A stretch of 64,000 bases of DNA from Phytophthora quininea (lineage: Eukaryota > Oomycota > Peronosporomycetes > Peronosporales > Peronosporaceae): NCBI GenBank assembly GCA_011947345.1, contig JAAVTG010000057.1, forward strand, positions 62,001 through 126,000, written 5' to 3'. Each line of letters opens with the position of its first letter. Position 1 is the first letter of the stretch. A program made the translations under genes and the position numbers. Under the pieces are notes generated by a model. It was not told the DNA's origin. It saw only the letters and a list, made by a program, of their open reading frames with translations, and did no database searches. Of the stretch, positions 32,624-44,095 are shown in pieces.

Positions 32624-33298
32624 ATGGCGTCTTGCGTGCTCCGCCCCGGCAAGGTCTTTATCAGCGACCGCTTCGCCATGTGGCTGCTGGATTATATCGC
32701 TAACACGACAAGCGGAAACCACAAAGTCGCCAACCTGCTGCTCCAAGATCGCCACATGATAAACCAACTCGGATCCCGCTCCTGCCCCGCTGGTCGTCTG
32801 TTACTGCCGTTAGCGGGTTCTCCGAGGCTCGACCAGCTTCGTGAGGCAGAGCTCTGGGTCGACAGTGTCGGCGTCAGTGGTGAACAGTGTTGGGCGAAAG
32901 AATTGCACCAACAGCAGTCTACCCGAGGCTTCGTGGCCTTGACGGTGTTCAAGCAGCAGGCGAGACCTGGCCAAAGACTGCAAACCAGCAGCGTGCCTGG
33001 CTGCATCGGCACGCGCTTGCTGCTCAGCAACGAGCACGTGAAGCTCTGGGACTTCCACGTACCACCAAATACAAGCTGCGAGCTGCATGAACACCTTCAC
33101 CCGTACGTGTTCATCAACCGCACGAGCTGCGAGACGCGTGGGTTGGATGCCAATCTACAGCCAGACGGGCCTGTGACGAAGTTCTCTGCCGGCGAGTTCC
33201 GCTACGTCAATGTGGACAAACACAAACGTGAGATCCACGCCTTCCAGAACCCGGGAGACGTCCCTGTGCAGCAGTACATCGTCGAGTTTGTGGCTTGA
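32624..33298 (+). CDS. Cupin-like protein, 224 residues
   Basis: A single uninterrupted frame runs from ATG 32624 to TGA 33298. The N-terminal half is Leu-rich and helical (ISDRFAMWLLDYIANTTSG). The C-terminal half has the look of a small beta-barrel: VKLWDFHVPPNTSCELHEHL provides two closely spaced His (H-E-H) after a strand. It is followed by HPYVFINRTSCETRG, a Gly/Asp turn and FRYVNVDKHKREIHAFQNPG with a further His. This order of strands and His residues is typical of cupin folds, where the His set binds a metal. The substrate cannot be told. No introns and no frame breaks. The neighbouring gene on the right (minus strand) ends 49 bases away, so the two are convergent. Confidence 0.6.
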   Translation: MASCVLRPGKVFISDRFAMWLLDYIANTTSGNHKVANLLLQDRHMINQLGSRSCPAGRLLLPLAGSPRLDQLREAELWVDSVGVSGEQCWAKELHQQQSTRGFVALTVFKQQARPGQRLQTSSVPGCIGTRLLLSNEHVKLWDFHVPPNTSCELHEHLHPYVFINRTSCETRGLDANLQPDGPVTKFSAGEFRYVNVDKHKREIHAFQNPGDVPVQQYIVEFVA

Positions 33299-33347
33299 GA
33301 TAGTTACCTGGCAATCAATGATAACAAGGCCGAGGAAAGCGTTGAGT

Positions 33348-35432
33348 TTACTTGCGTGCTGGTAATGTTACGCGTTTGTGAGGGTTCCGGGCCGAATGCT
33401 TGACGCGTTGCGAATGCGCCTTTGCCTGTAGTGAGTGCTTCGCTCTACTATCATTCCTGCTATCACAACGGGCCGTCGAGTCACCATTATCTCGAGAGTT
33501 TTGGGGCTGCTTGACGTGCTTCAGATCTACACCGCCGCGAATTCCCTCCTCTTCCCACAGTTCACGTGCCCTCGTCCAGAACAACCTCTCCATCCGCTGC
33601 AAGTCCTCTCGTAGGTGAGCTTTTGTCTCGCACAGCTCGCCAAGACGATATCAGCCGATACTTGCTGCGCTTCAGTTACTTTTGATCGAGCTTCTTCTTC
33701 TTCTTGTACTGCTGGACTCGACTGTCCGTTGTTCGAGAAGAAACTTGTCTGTTCTGCGGTGGCTGGTAGCGATAAAGGAAATGCGGATATCGTCGACGCT
33801 AAACTGTCTAATGCTGGACTGTAAATGAAGTCTTGAAAAGCGCTGTACATGAGACTCGGGGTTGTCGAAGTCAACGATACAGGGATGATGCTGTCGTCTG
33901 AGAAGTCCACTGGTAGTGGGGTCACAGGCCTCATGACTCGAAATTGGATCAGGAACTCTGGCACGGCGGCGTCTGGATACCTCACCAAATACTCCTGCAA
34001 GCGTACAAATCGGTCAAAACTAACGGATATCGAAGGTATTCTACGTGTGTACCGTACCTCGTTAGCGAAATGGAGTGCGCTGATGTCTGGGTCCTCGGGA
34101 AAAGCAGCGTTAATGTCATCTTTTACTTGAAGGACTTTGCCCAAGGCGACACGACATAGACCAAGGTACTGTACTGGTGGATGATCTTCCACTGGAGATG
34201 AGGAATTTGTCAAAGATGGCCGCATCTCCTCCAACGTGCTATACCTGCTAAATCGCCGTGGAAAACACAACGACACGCCGTTATTGACCTTCGAGCGCGC
34301 TCGGAATTGCATTCGTGTTCCTGGGGCATCGTCACCGTTTTGTAGCAGTCTAAGTGCACAATATGGATAAGCCTTCGCAACATGGGAAACTAAAGATACT
34401 GTGTACGTACGTTGGACGGCTGAATATCTTGACTTCAGCGCCGTTGGGGTCCAAAAATCGTGGCGAGGACCCGCCACTGCCATCGTTTGGGGTATTATGC
34501 ATACCATACACGACACAGCGCTCCACGCTTTCTACCGGGACGCTGCAGAAGAGCCCTTTGATCTTCATGTTCGTTGAGGTTTGAGCTAAAGTGCTAGCAA
34601 ACCTCTGGAAGTTATTTAGTAGCACGCGGTTCTCAATCTTGTACACTTCCAGCACTTCCAACGAGCGCGACGACGATACAAAAAGGTTCTTCTTGATGTT
34701 CTCGGTGGCAACCTTTGTACAGCGAATACGCTGAGGGTCTGAGGGCGGCAGACGCCACAGTCGCACTTGTCCTGACGTCTCGCTCTCGAGCTGAAGCCCA
34801 AACGAGCTAGAAACAGCTAGTAATTAGCATTGTAATCGCTCTCTCAGTAATTATAACACACCGTAGACTCACTTGAACTGGTAGAGTAGCTTTGTGAGCG
34901 CACGTTGGTCTTGACACTTGCTCTCTTCGCGCTTCATCCACGCCGTAATGTACTTACCCTCAGCTTCAAGAAGCGCGTAGAGATGCAGTACATTACTCGT
35001 TACGTGTTGCCTGTGAGCTTGCTCGAGCCGCTGGAACTGCTGCAGGTATCTGTCGAGGGGTCTTTGGCTGGGGCTTATTAGCGGGGATAGATGGTTGGCA
35101 ATCGCCTCCATGCTATCTAAGTCGTACGCTGTTATAACATCCCGGACAGCTCTCCACCGCAGCTCTGCAGCACGTCTCCGTTGTCGAATCTGCCGTCGCA
35201 TCTTGCGGATGAAGCTTAGATTCGCTTCACTCGGCTGCACGAGCCTCTGAGCGGTCGACGTGTTATCCTCCTGTAGGTGTAGCATCTTCTGCAGAAATGG
35301 CTGTGCTCCGTGGAGCGTCCCACTCGGAGCAAAGAGCTCTGCACCATTTAATCGGGCGAACAACTCGCCACTCTGGATGCCCTGTATCCTCTCCGCCCGT
35401 CGCTGCTCAACCTCAATGCTCTGGTCGCTCAT
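33348..35432 (-). CDS. PARP-fold protein lacking the catalytic His (probable pseudo-enzyme)
   Basis: Exons are 35432-34873, 34806-34411, 34349-34058 and 33994-33348, with introns of 66, 61 and 63 nt. The third intron length is a multiple of three and stop-free only in part, so it can be misread as coding. The N-terminal third is coiled coil (EQRRAERIQGIQ, SFIRKMRRQIRQRRRAAELR). The middle matches a PARP catalytic fold: YKIENRVLLNNFQRF, GLFCSVPVESVERCVVYGM (where active enzymes have LFHGT), NNGVSLCFPRRFSRYS (normally GxYFA...SxxY), LGLCRVALGKVLQV, and NEEYLVRYPDAAVPEFLIQF at the end. The His is replaced by Cys and the Tyr is not evident, while the Glu appears kept. A basic tail follows after a frame break near 33640. 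It probably binds rather than makes ADP-ribose. Confidence 0.6.
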
Positions 35433-35515
35433 GTCGGATCAAACTGCTTCGAATGGACGTCTTTTTGTAGCATCGAAAGATCGCTTACGATCACCGGAAG
35501 ATTACTCCTATTCCT

Positions 35516-38500
35516 CTAGTCGTGAACGCTGTGCACGGACCCAGTCTTGGAGGTCACTGAGCTGGTGCTTTGCGTCGACAGCCGCCTAGTGGAGGCCTTC
35601 GATAGCCGACTCTCCTCTTCTTGCGCGCGCTTGCGAGCCTGGCGGATCCAGCGTAGCATGTTGGACCGGATGTACAGCCCGCTCAGGTAGTGCTGAGTGA
35701 GTTTGGCACGATGCAGCATCTTGACGCACGTGCGCACTTCGTGCCACACGCGATCCAGCTTCTCCTGAAGAGCGGACATGTGGGCTGCGCTAGTGGGCTG
35801 GCGCTTGGCGTGCGTCTGCACTTGCAGCTGCTGATGCAGTGGCGGAGTGCTCGCTACCAGCTTCTCAATCAACGCGCTTTGCTTCTTGAGCAGCGACTTC
35901 GTCGTCTTTTTTGGTGGGCTGCTTCGAGCTGATGCACCACGTCAGAGCGCACACTACGCCAATACCGCGCCAAGTCCTCCACTTCTCGTTGCGTCGAAGC
36001 GATGTTGGCTCGCCCTACAGAGAGTTTCAGGTCCTGTAGATCCTGCTCGTCCAGAACAACTTCAGGTAGGTTAGAGTCAAACGCCCGGAGCTGATAGGCA
36101 CGCGTCACACGCAGAAAAGTATCTAAGCTCAAAACTCTTGGCCAGCGTCGCCGTACACCAAGCGACACTCTCTTGCCGTGATGCGGCCAGCCGTGACTCC
36201 CGTGACGATCTTGACAAACTCGTCCATTCCGATGCGATCACCGCCCAAGTCGTTTGTGGTGAACGCTTGGCGATACCGCTCGTCCGTTTGTCGAGTCTTG
36301 TCCGTCCACTGCTTTAAGAAGATGTCCATCACGCTGTCGAGGTCCACGGAGCTGGTCTTCTCCTCCGTGGCTTCCTCGCTCTCACCAACAATTACCAGCA
36401 CGGATACTCCGTTCATGGACACCGCTGTGATGCGCGGCAGTGCTTCGATCTCTGTTCGCAAAGCACGCAAGGACAGCTCCGAGAGGGAGAAATGGAACAG
36501 CGTCGTCGCGACTGTCAAGGCATGTTGGACGTCAATAGGACAGCTTCCGTCGGGTGTTTCGTCCAAGCGATTGCCGGGCTTGAAGATTTTCATATGCCCG
36601 TAGAAGATGTGAGCAAGAGCATGCAGGTAGTACAAGAAGACGTCGTAACTTGGTGGGTTTGCTTCACAATCTTCTGCTGACTTCATCTCTCCCAATCCAC
36701 AGGCTGAAGCAAAGAAAGCAACGCGTGAATCCTCTTGGAAGGCAAGTAAACCTGTCAACAGATTCTCCAGGCGAGCGCCCACCACAGCGGGAGCATTATA
36801 CCTCGCAACAAAGTAGTCGCAGACGAATGGCGCGATAGACCAGAGGCTTGCGACCTCGAGCTGTAAATGATCCGCCTTAAGAAACTCAAGCCAGATATCC
36901 AACACCAACGCCTTGACTCGCGCCTTCGACAGAGCTGGCAGCGATTCCTTTACTCCGTCCGGGTCTTCTTTTGCTAGTAAAGCAGTGTGAGCTCGCAAGT
37001 ACATTTTCCAAATAGGAGGAACTTCACCGCCTCTGGCCATCAGAACCCGCTCGATCGTGCCGCCATCTCCACTAGCAGCAGCAGCCACTTGATCTCCGGT
37101 TCGAGCTTGACGCTTTTTGCCAGCAGCCAGGGCGGCCTTTTAGCTCGAGGACGCAATAGCGTCCTATTTTGTTTGACGTCTTTGCTGGTTCGATCTACAT
37201 TAACTGGCGAACCAACAGCAACTGCACTTGCCTCACTTGACAAGAAGCGGCGCGGATTATAGCCGACGACCGCGATTTGAGGCGCTGCGACAGCTCGGAA
37301 GATGGTGGACCGTCCGCGGAGGTAAATGCATTGGTGGTCTTTTCGTCTCACACTGGCCTCGATCTGCTTGGCGCGAGCAACATCAGAGCGCAGAGTGCAC
37401 TGTCCAGAGCTGCGAGATCGAGTGTAGCCGTTGTGCCGTCAAGGACAGCGGCGAAGAGCCTCAATAGCGTGTCGCCACCTTCAAAGTGGTTGGTCTAGGC
37501 AATATTAAACAATAGCACACATAGAAATCAGATAGAGAATTACTACGTGATGTTGTCGCGGAACGTACCCGCAGCGCAATACTTTGCCGTAGCAGAACGT
37601 CGTTAGAAGTCACCATGTCCACGAAGAACGAGCCCCACACATCAACATTTCCTAAGAAAACTTCTTGCAACACAGCAGGGTCCATCGCACTCAGACACGC
37701 CACAAGATGCGGAGATGCCTGTAGCTCGTGCAACAAGTCGCGATTGACCCCAACAGATGGAGCAATATCGCCAACACCTTCATCGCGGCTTTGAAAAACC
37801 TCTCGAAGAACGCCAAGAACAGCAGCTTGATCTTCCAGCGCGAGTCGCTCCAATGTCGCCACCGATGCACGCGAGATAAAATTCTGCACCCAGGAGTTTG
37901 CTGCAACAGCAACATCATTTGGTAAAAGGCAGAGACATCTCCTCGTTGGTGCATTTTGGCAAGCAACATTTGCAACGGCTTTGGATACTCAAGCAAGAGG
38001 TCCGTCAAGTCGTTTAAGTGTGACGTGAACCATTCCATTAGGAGCAATGACTCTCGTTCTAGCGACTCTGGCGATGGTAAGGCCAACGCCAACTCCTCTG
38101 CAGCAAGCGATAAGTGTCTGCGTCGTCCGCTTTGCACGAACGGATCTTGCGAACTACTGCCAGCGTTGTATTTCCAAAGAAGTTGCACGCCCTTGTGCTT
38201 CTGCACGAGCGTGTCCAAGTAATCACGAGCTTTCGTATCCAGCATGAGGAAGCGCTTGACAGGGTCCGGGAATTTGGTGATGGCGAACAAGAGCATCCCT
38301 GGGTTGAGGCCGATCGCACTCAGCAGAGTCTCTGGGTTTCGATTCACTGCGTTTACAAGCAGTTCTGGGTTTCGACGCTGATTTGAAATAATGGCGTTCA
38401 TCAACTCCGTCAGCTTGCGCTCGTCGTCGGAGCGTGTGAGATCGTACTCCAGTCGCTTCTCGCGAGCACTTTCACACCTGTGGAATCTGTCCCGGATCAG

Positions 38501-40098
38501 TTCCGACGGCTCTACGTATGTGCACAGAAGATCACGAAGCTTTCGGCGGACATCCACCACTAGCCCTCCCTCGATCTCTTCAAAGCAAGCTCCGTGCTCT
38601 TCATCAGCCTGCTGTTCCTCAATCTCACAGAGAAGATTAAAGACATCCTCACAGGTACGTAAAACATCGCTATGTGACGCTAGTAGCTGCTCCGGTAGAA
38701 TCCCCGAGCTTACCGGTCTTGATCCTCCTTGGTTCGGCGATAACTGCATTTGACTGAGACGGCCATATCCCGGGCTTGACGAGACTAACGCACCAAGAAG
38801 AACTTGCGGATGGACTTCTGCGGGTCTGACGACGCAGCCGACGAGCCTGTTGAATCACCACCAAAGAGGAGCGTGCGTGACCGGGCCCTCGATCCTCCGC
38901 GCAACTTTCCCAATGGTCGAGGGGCGGTCGGGGCAAGGCTACAGGCTTCTCAGCACCTGGCATCAATTTACCAGGGCCTGATTCGTTGATTACCCCCAGC
39001 TGTGACGCTAGATTCAGATTTCTTCGCGAGAGCTGACGCTGGTGGTGAATGAGCTCGGAGACGTAGGTCTCTTCCAACGCATGAAGCACACTCTTGAGCG
39101 TAGCAGCCGCTTGAGTAGCGGACATGGTTGGGTCTAGAGCTTTGTAGGCGAGACGCTTCTCTTCGTCGCTGAGCTTTTGCCACATGAGAGTCACTAGTCG
39201 AACTCGTTCCTGCAGCACCAGACTGGCAAGCGCTGCTCCTCGCTTGCGAGTCTCATCCCAAGACATGGATTCCTGCGGCTGAGTAGCTATACTGGCGTCT
39301 GACGAAGGTTTAGTTGGCACATTTTGGCTCGCTGATGCTGTGTGGTAGCAGTGGCATTCCAGAGCACCAGCATCAGCTCGTCATCCAGTACGGGTGCGAG
39401 CATTTCGGTCACAGCAGTCACGCGACGAGAGAGGTCCATTTGCTGTAAAAGTTGGCCGACTCCGCCGCGCTGAGCTGGTCAAACACGTGCTGCTCTGATT
39501 GTTCGCGCAGCTTGTTCAGCTTGGCAATTTCTTGCTCTTGTGCCGCGAGTTGCTTTTCCTGGCGAGTTGCAATGTCTGCAAACTGCTGCTGCTGCTCAAA
39601 GCCGTGGTCGGGGTCATACTTAGTATACACGGAATTGGCTAGACCTCCGACAAGTACATTCCGCAGCACGATCGAAGCTCCGCAAGCCTCTAACACCTGG
39701 TCCATAGCTTCAAGACATAGAGCGGTGCAGATTGAATTGACCCCGCCGACTTCGGGATTGCCGAATCGACCACGTTCAGAATGCCGAAGCAGGGCTTGCC
39801 ATGTCCGAGCCATCTTAATTTCCATAGACATCGACGGGTCCTCAAACAATTTCGCCCGTCTCGAAACTACGCGATACAGCACTTCATCCAGGTCCACTTG
39901 CTGCGCAGAGCGCTGCCCAGTTGCTGCTGACGACGCTCCATTAAGCGGTGGGAAGTCCGACGTAGCCCCTTGACGAGAGCCATCTCTTCGTCGAGGTGGA
40001 GCCTCCACAAAATTGAAACTTGGCAGACTTACACCGACGTTCGTAGCACGATCCAGAGCGGGGTCTTTCCATAGTCGCATCCGTCGAGGCGGTGCCAT
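35516..40098 (-). CDS. Very large unrecognised protein, about 1,500 residues, many frame breaks
   Basis: The gene begins at ATG 40098 (MAPPRRMRLWKD) and ends at the TAG at 35516-35518, with one clear intron at 37495-37568 (74 nt). At least eight one-base breaks occur (near 39425, 39335, 38900-38780, 37885, 37385, 37140, 36130 and 35910). Most are fixed by one more base in an A, T or G run, and the pieces then read on without a gap. Visible features are a coiled coil (EKQLAAQEQEIAKLNKLREQ), a repeated block NPELLVNAVNRNPETLLSAI and NPGMLLFAI, a helical central region, an EF-hand-like segment (DLGGDRIGMDEFVKIVTG) and a basic helical C-terminus (LYIRSNMLRWIRQARKRAQE). I do not recognise the family. 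The PARP-like gene starts 83 bases downstream on the same strand. Confidence 0.6.
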
Positions 40099-40349
40099 CG
40101 ATGCCGTCGGCGGCAATCGACGCCTTCAAAATTAGCGGACGGTTCACTCGATGGAGAATGCGAGTCCTCGGCGTCCAACACTCGAGCCTTCAAAGCAAGC
40201 AAAAGACTATATAGATAAGATACACTACAGCAGCATTGATACTACCACACTCACTGCAGGATAGATAGTCGGCTGACGTACATCGTGCTAGAGCATCGCG
40301 GCTTGCCGCGGTTTCACCCGCTTCTTGAGTTTCGCCATCTCGGACTCCA
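40099..40349. other. Intergenic between two minus-strand genes
   Basis: This interval holds the 3' end of the HTH gene and the promoter of the large unknown gene. It includes an AT-rich patch (agactatatagataagatac, 40206-40226). No gene is seen. Confidence 0.4.
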
Positions 40350-41530
40350 TCATCTCCTGGGACCACGAACGTAGTGATTCGACCATTTTTTCTTCAGCAG
40401 CTCCTCAGCCGCAGCGGCCACTTCATCACGCGGGAGGTCGTCCTCCATATACGACGTCCCGCCGAGAGCTCCATCCCGTGCACTACCACTACTGCTACTA
40501 CTCGTATTGCCACTCAAATCGGCCAAGCCTGTCATCCCGCCGCCATCTTTCTCGAGATACGTCGACAGATCTTTGAAAAACACAGCCATATCTTTGACGC
40601 CATTGGGGAAAATCTGCCGGATGCGCTCGATCGCTTCTGCGTCTTTCTTGATCTTCTCAATCTCCATGGCTTCCAAGGATATGTGTCGGTTCTGATGGTC
40701 CTTGCGGTTGCGTAAACTACGCAGCCAGCCATTGGAACCTCGGAAATCCTCGATTCCTAACTCTTCGGCAAAGCGCTTACCCACTTCTCGCAGATGGTTG
40801 TCTGTCACCACCGAGTTCTGATCGCGATTTACATCGTACCAGCTCTCCACTAGTTTATTGAGCTTTTCGTACTTGGATTTCTTGTTGATATGCTTGGAGC
40901 AGCCTGATATGTTGTCCTTGTAATAGGCCTTTTGAACTCTTCCTTGCGCTTCAAGATGCGACTCACCGTGCTCTTATTGAGACCGAATTGAGCTGCCAGG
41001 CGGATGCCGCTCATCTGTTCCTTACCGTTTTGTATTGGTGTGGCCGTGGCATCCTGTCGACTTCGACTGGTACTTTTGGGTCGTACTGGTACTGCTCGGC
41101 CACTTCAATGAGGCGGATCTTGGTCTCCAAGTCCACGCTGACGTTGGTACCGGTTCTCCGCTTCTTTCTCGGCATACCGGTGTCTGTACCGGGGTTAGTA
41201 TCGGCCCCCGCGAGGCACATGGCATCGGCAAGACGTCGGTATTCGTCGTTGGACTTTTGTATCTCGGCATTAAAGTCGGTACTGCCCCCGAACTGCTATC
41301 CATTTGGAAATACTGCGTCACGAGCTGCTGCTGGCGTTGTCGGGGCGACGAGCCTAGTGGCAGTAGCGTGGGGACGACGGCATCTCCAACGGCATCCCCA
41401 GCGGCTCGTTCTGCTCCGTGTGCTCGTGCGTGAAGCTCTCGAACGCGCTGCGCTTGTTGGGAGCGCGACGGTCTGCGTCTTCCACGTCCATCAGCGCCAG
41501 CATCTCGTCCTCGTGGCCGGCGTTGTCCAT
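40350..41530 (-). CDS. CENP-B/Tc5-type helix-turn-helix DNA-binding protein
   Basis: It starts at ATG 41530 (MDNAGHEDEMLALM). An acidic and Gln-rich N-terminus is followed by a basic stretch (MPRKKRRTGTNVSVDLETKI) that opens a first HTH: MSGIRLAAQFGLNKSTVSRI. A second HTH follows: ESWYDVNRDQNSVVTDNHL, then KRFAEELGIEDFRGSNGWL. The pair (CENP-B N-terminal HTH followed by the Tc5-type HTH) is the DNA-binding module of pogo/Tigger transposases and of CENP-B. No DDE domain follows. Instead there is a Ser-rich acidic tail of about 90 residues ending at 40350. It is therefore probably a domesticated or host transcription factor. At least three single-base breaks between 41400 and 40860 interrupt the frame. 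It is divergent from DNA polymerase kappa. Confidence 0.6.
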
Positions 41531-41660
41531 GACAGGGATGCGCACGACGCTTTGATGGAGCCAACCAGCGGCGATTTCTTGAGCGAGTCTGAAAAAAATT
41601 GTTCAAACACTGAGAAAACTCAAATTTGAATCGTTACACTTGATGTTAGCTGGACTTCCG

Positions 41661-41708
41661 TTTTGGCGCCTTGAGCTGCTCGACATGGTCGAACTTGGCG
41701 CGCCAAAG
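41661..41708. promoter_or_regulatory. Two E2F-like sites in divergent promoter of pol kappa / HTH gene
   Basis: TTTTGGCGCC at 41661-41670 and the palindrome-like CTTGGCGCGCCAAAG at 41694-41708 both match the E2F/DP consensus TTTSSCGC on one or both strands. They lie 59-106 bases upstream of the pol kappa ATG (41767) and 130-180 bases upstream of the HTH gene start (41530). E2F sites of this type drive S-phase genes in animals and plants. Function here is inferred from sequence only. Confidence 0.5.
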
Positions 41709-41766
41709 TCGGTCGTCTCTACCTTCGAAGTTGTATTAAAAATCCGGTGGTGGTTTGTTTATTGAC

Positions 41767-43842
41767 ATGGCGTCTACCAACGATACGGCACCATCCGCGA
41801 CCGAGTCGGAGGCGGCGGCCACCACCAGCATGTTTGTGTTCACGGCAGACAAGGCTGGCATGAAGGACGTGGACAAGCAACACGTGCAGGAGGTGATCCA
41901 CAAGATGTCAAAGGACTCGTCCTTCTACCACAAGTCGCTCAAGGACAACGAGAAGGTGGGCAGCGCGTGGCTGCCATGCGCGACAAGCTGGCGAGGCTGA
42001 CGCCGACGCAGCTACTGAGACTGCAGCAGGAGGCGGATGGCAGCGTGACGCAGCTGGAAGCTGCCAGAGACCTCTCCAGGACGGTGGTGGTGGTGGATAT
42101 GGACATGTTTTACGCTGCAGTGGAGATGCGGGACAACCCGGCCTTGAAAGACGTGCCTCTTGCCGTGGGCGGCATGAATATGATCAGCACAACCAACTAC
42201 GCCGCTCGGAAGCACGGCGTTCGAGCGGCCATGCCAGGTTTCATTGGAAAGGAGTTGTGTCCAGAGCTGCATTTCGTGCCTGTAGATATGCAAAAGTATC
42301 AGCGTGTAGCAGCGCAGATCCGCGATGTATTTGCAGAGTACGACCCGGAGTTTGAAGCCTTCAGTCTGGACGAAGCGTGCCTGGATGTGACGGAATATAT
42401 GCCAAGAACTGGCGTCAATACGCAGGTGACGCGGGATTAATCGTGGGGAACGACAACAAAAGTGAGAGTGAGACAGAAGATGAAATGGAGATAACCTCCG
42501 CCACTAGCCGTGAAAAAGTTGCATCAGCTATTGTACGGGAACTGCGACAGAAGATTTTCGATCGCACACAGCTGACTGCGAGTGCAGGGATTGCAGTCAA
42601 CGTGATGCTGGCAAAGGTACTTCAAACGCTGCAAGTTAGCTACTCGTTTCTAACAGAGTGTTTATTGTTGTTGTTGTTGCAGATTTGTTCCGATATGAAC
42701 AAACCGAACGGACAATACACGCTGCCATTTACTCGCGAAGACGTGTTGAAATTCGTTCGTGACTTGCCAGTGCGCAAAATCGGCGGCATCGGGAAAGTAA
42801 CAGAGAAGGTTTTAAGTGAAGTGTTGGATGTTCATACTGGCGGCGAGCTGTTCGAGCAACGAGGGAAGATTTTCCACGTCTTCACGCCAAAAACAGCCGA
42901 GTGGTTGCTCCAGACCTCGCTTGCTGTAAGAGAGCGCCGGGAACGAACAGAACGCAAGAGTTTTAGTCGTGAACGCACGTTTCGCAGTATGAGCGACCCT
43001 CAACAACTCGAGGCCAAATGTAAGGAGATATGCGTGATGCTGGCTGCAGACCTTGACAATGCGGGAAAAGCTGCCAAGAACGTGGCGGTCGTCTACAAGA
43101 ACACGGACTTTGCGCGTGCCTCTCGATCAACGTCACTCGCGTCTGCGGTTTCCACTGCAGACGATCTGTATACTCATGCAGTTGAGTTGCTGCGACGAGA
43201 GCTGCCTCTGACGTTGCGGTTGATGGGTGTCCGTGCGTCTGCGCTGGTATCCCGTAGCTCTATCGGTACTGCAACTGATGCAGACATGGATAGCAAGAAG
43301 CGGCAAACAGTAATCCAGAAGTTCGCCCAACACAATGCGGAGCCTGCTACATCAACGTTAACAGAGGAAGACAGTCGAGATTCTATCAAACCTGTCCAGC
43401 AGAAAAGTGCAACGGAAGTGTATCTCGCATCTGACGATGGTTCCAGTCAAAACAAACTGTATCCATGCCCGATATGTAACAAACTACTCGACGCAGGCAA
43501 CAACTTGGCGGTGAACGCTCACATGGACGCTTGTGTGCTCACGAAGAAGCCGTCAAGTGTGATATCGTCGCCGCTGAGGCATCGGCCGGTAAAGAAATCG
43601 TTAACGGGAAGTATCGTCCACGCTTTCACTCAAGATGCAGAGTCCAAAGCGGGCGAAGACACCAAGCCATGCCCCATTTGTGGGAAGCTGCTGAATGCCC
43701 GAAACAACATGCAAGTGAACGCTCACATAGACGCCTGTGTCGTGCAGGAACCGAAACGTAGAAAAGAAGTGCCATCGAAGTGACGAGGAGAAATCACGAG
43801 AACAGCATCGACGTGTTCTTCCGCAAGCACTACAAGAAATAA
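41767..43842 (+). CDS. POLK: DNA polymerase kappa (DinB/Y-family), with two UBZ fingers
   Basis: This translesion polymerase starts at ATG 41767. The N-clasp (DKAGMKDVDKQHVQEVIHKM, SFYHKSLKDN) is typical of pol kappa, and it is followed by the Y-family motifs VVVVDMDMFYAAVEMR (catalytic Asp and steric gate Tyr region), YAARKHGVRAAMPGFIG and FSLDEACLDVTEYM (catalytic Asp-Glu). ASAGIAVNVMLAK leads to an intron at 42617-42682 (66 nt, in frame and stop-free). The thumb and finger region has KIGGIGKVTEKVL. Two C2HC-type UBZ fingers follow: CPICNKLLDAGNNLAVNAHM and CPICGKLLNARNNMQVNAHI. The frame breaks near 41955 (GGG needs GGGG), 42395 and 43780. After the last break the other frame ends ENSIDVFFRKHYKK at the TAA 43840-43842, which looks like the PCNA-binding PIP box. 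Confidence 0.92.
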
Positions 43843-44095
43843 AGCTGACAAAATCGATCTACTCACTTGCAACAAACCACAGAAAACTACACTTTTTGAT
43901 TGTCGTTGAATAACCGCCCATTCCCTTCTGAAACCGATAAAATAAGAAACGACTTGGCAAGGGTAAGCTTATATAAAGCGAAAACACATACAAATCCCAA
44001 GATAATCGTGCGGTATGCCAATATATGTTTTTGAAACGTCTTGCTAGTTCAAGAAAAGAAGGTCGGACCAAGCGTTCTCCTCAATCGCTGTCGAT

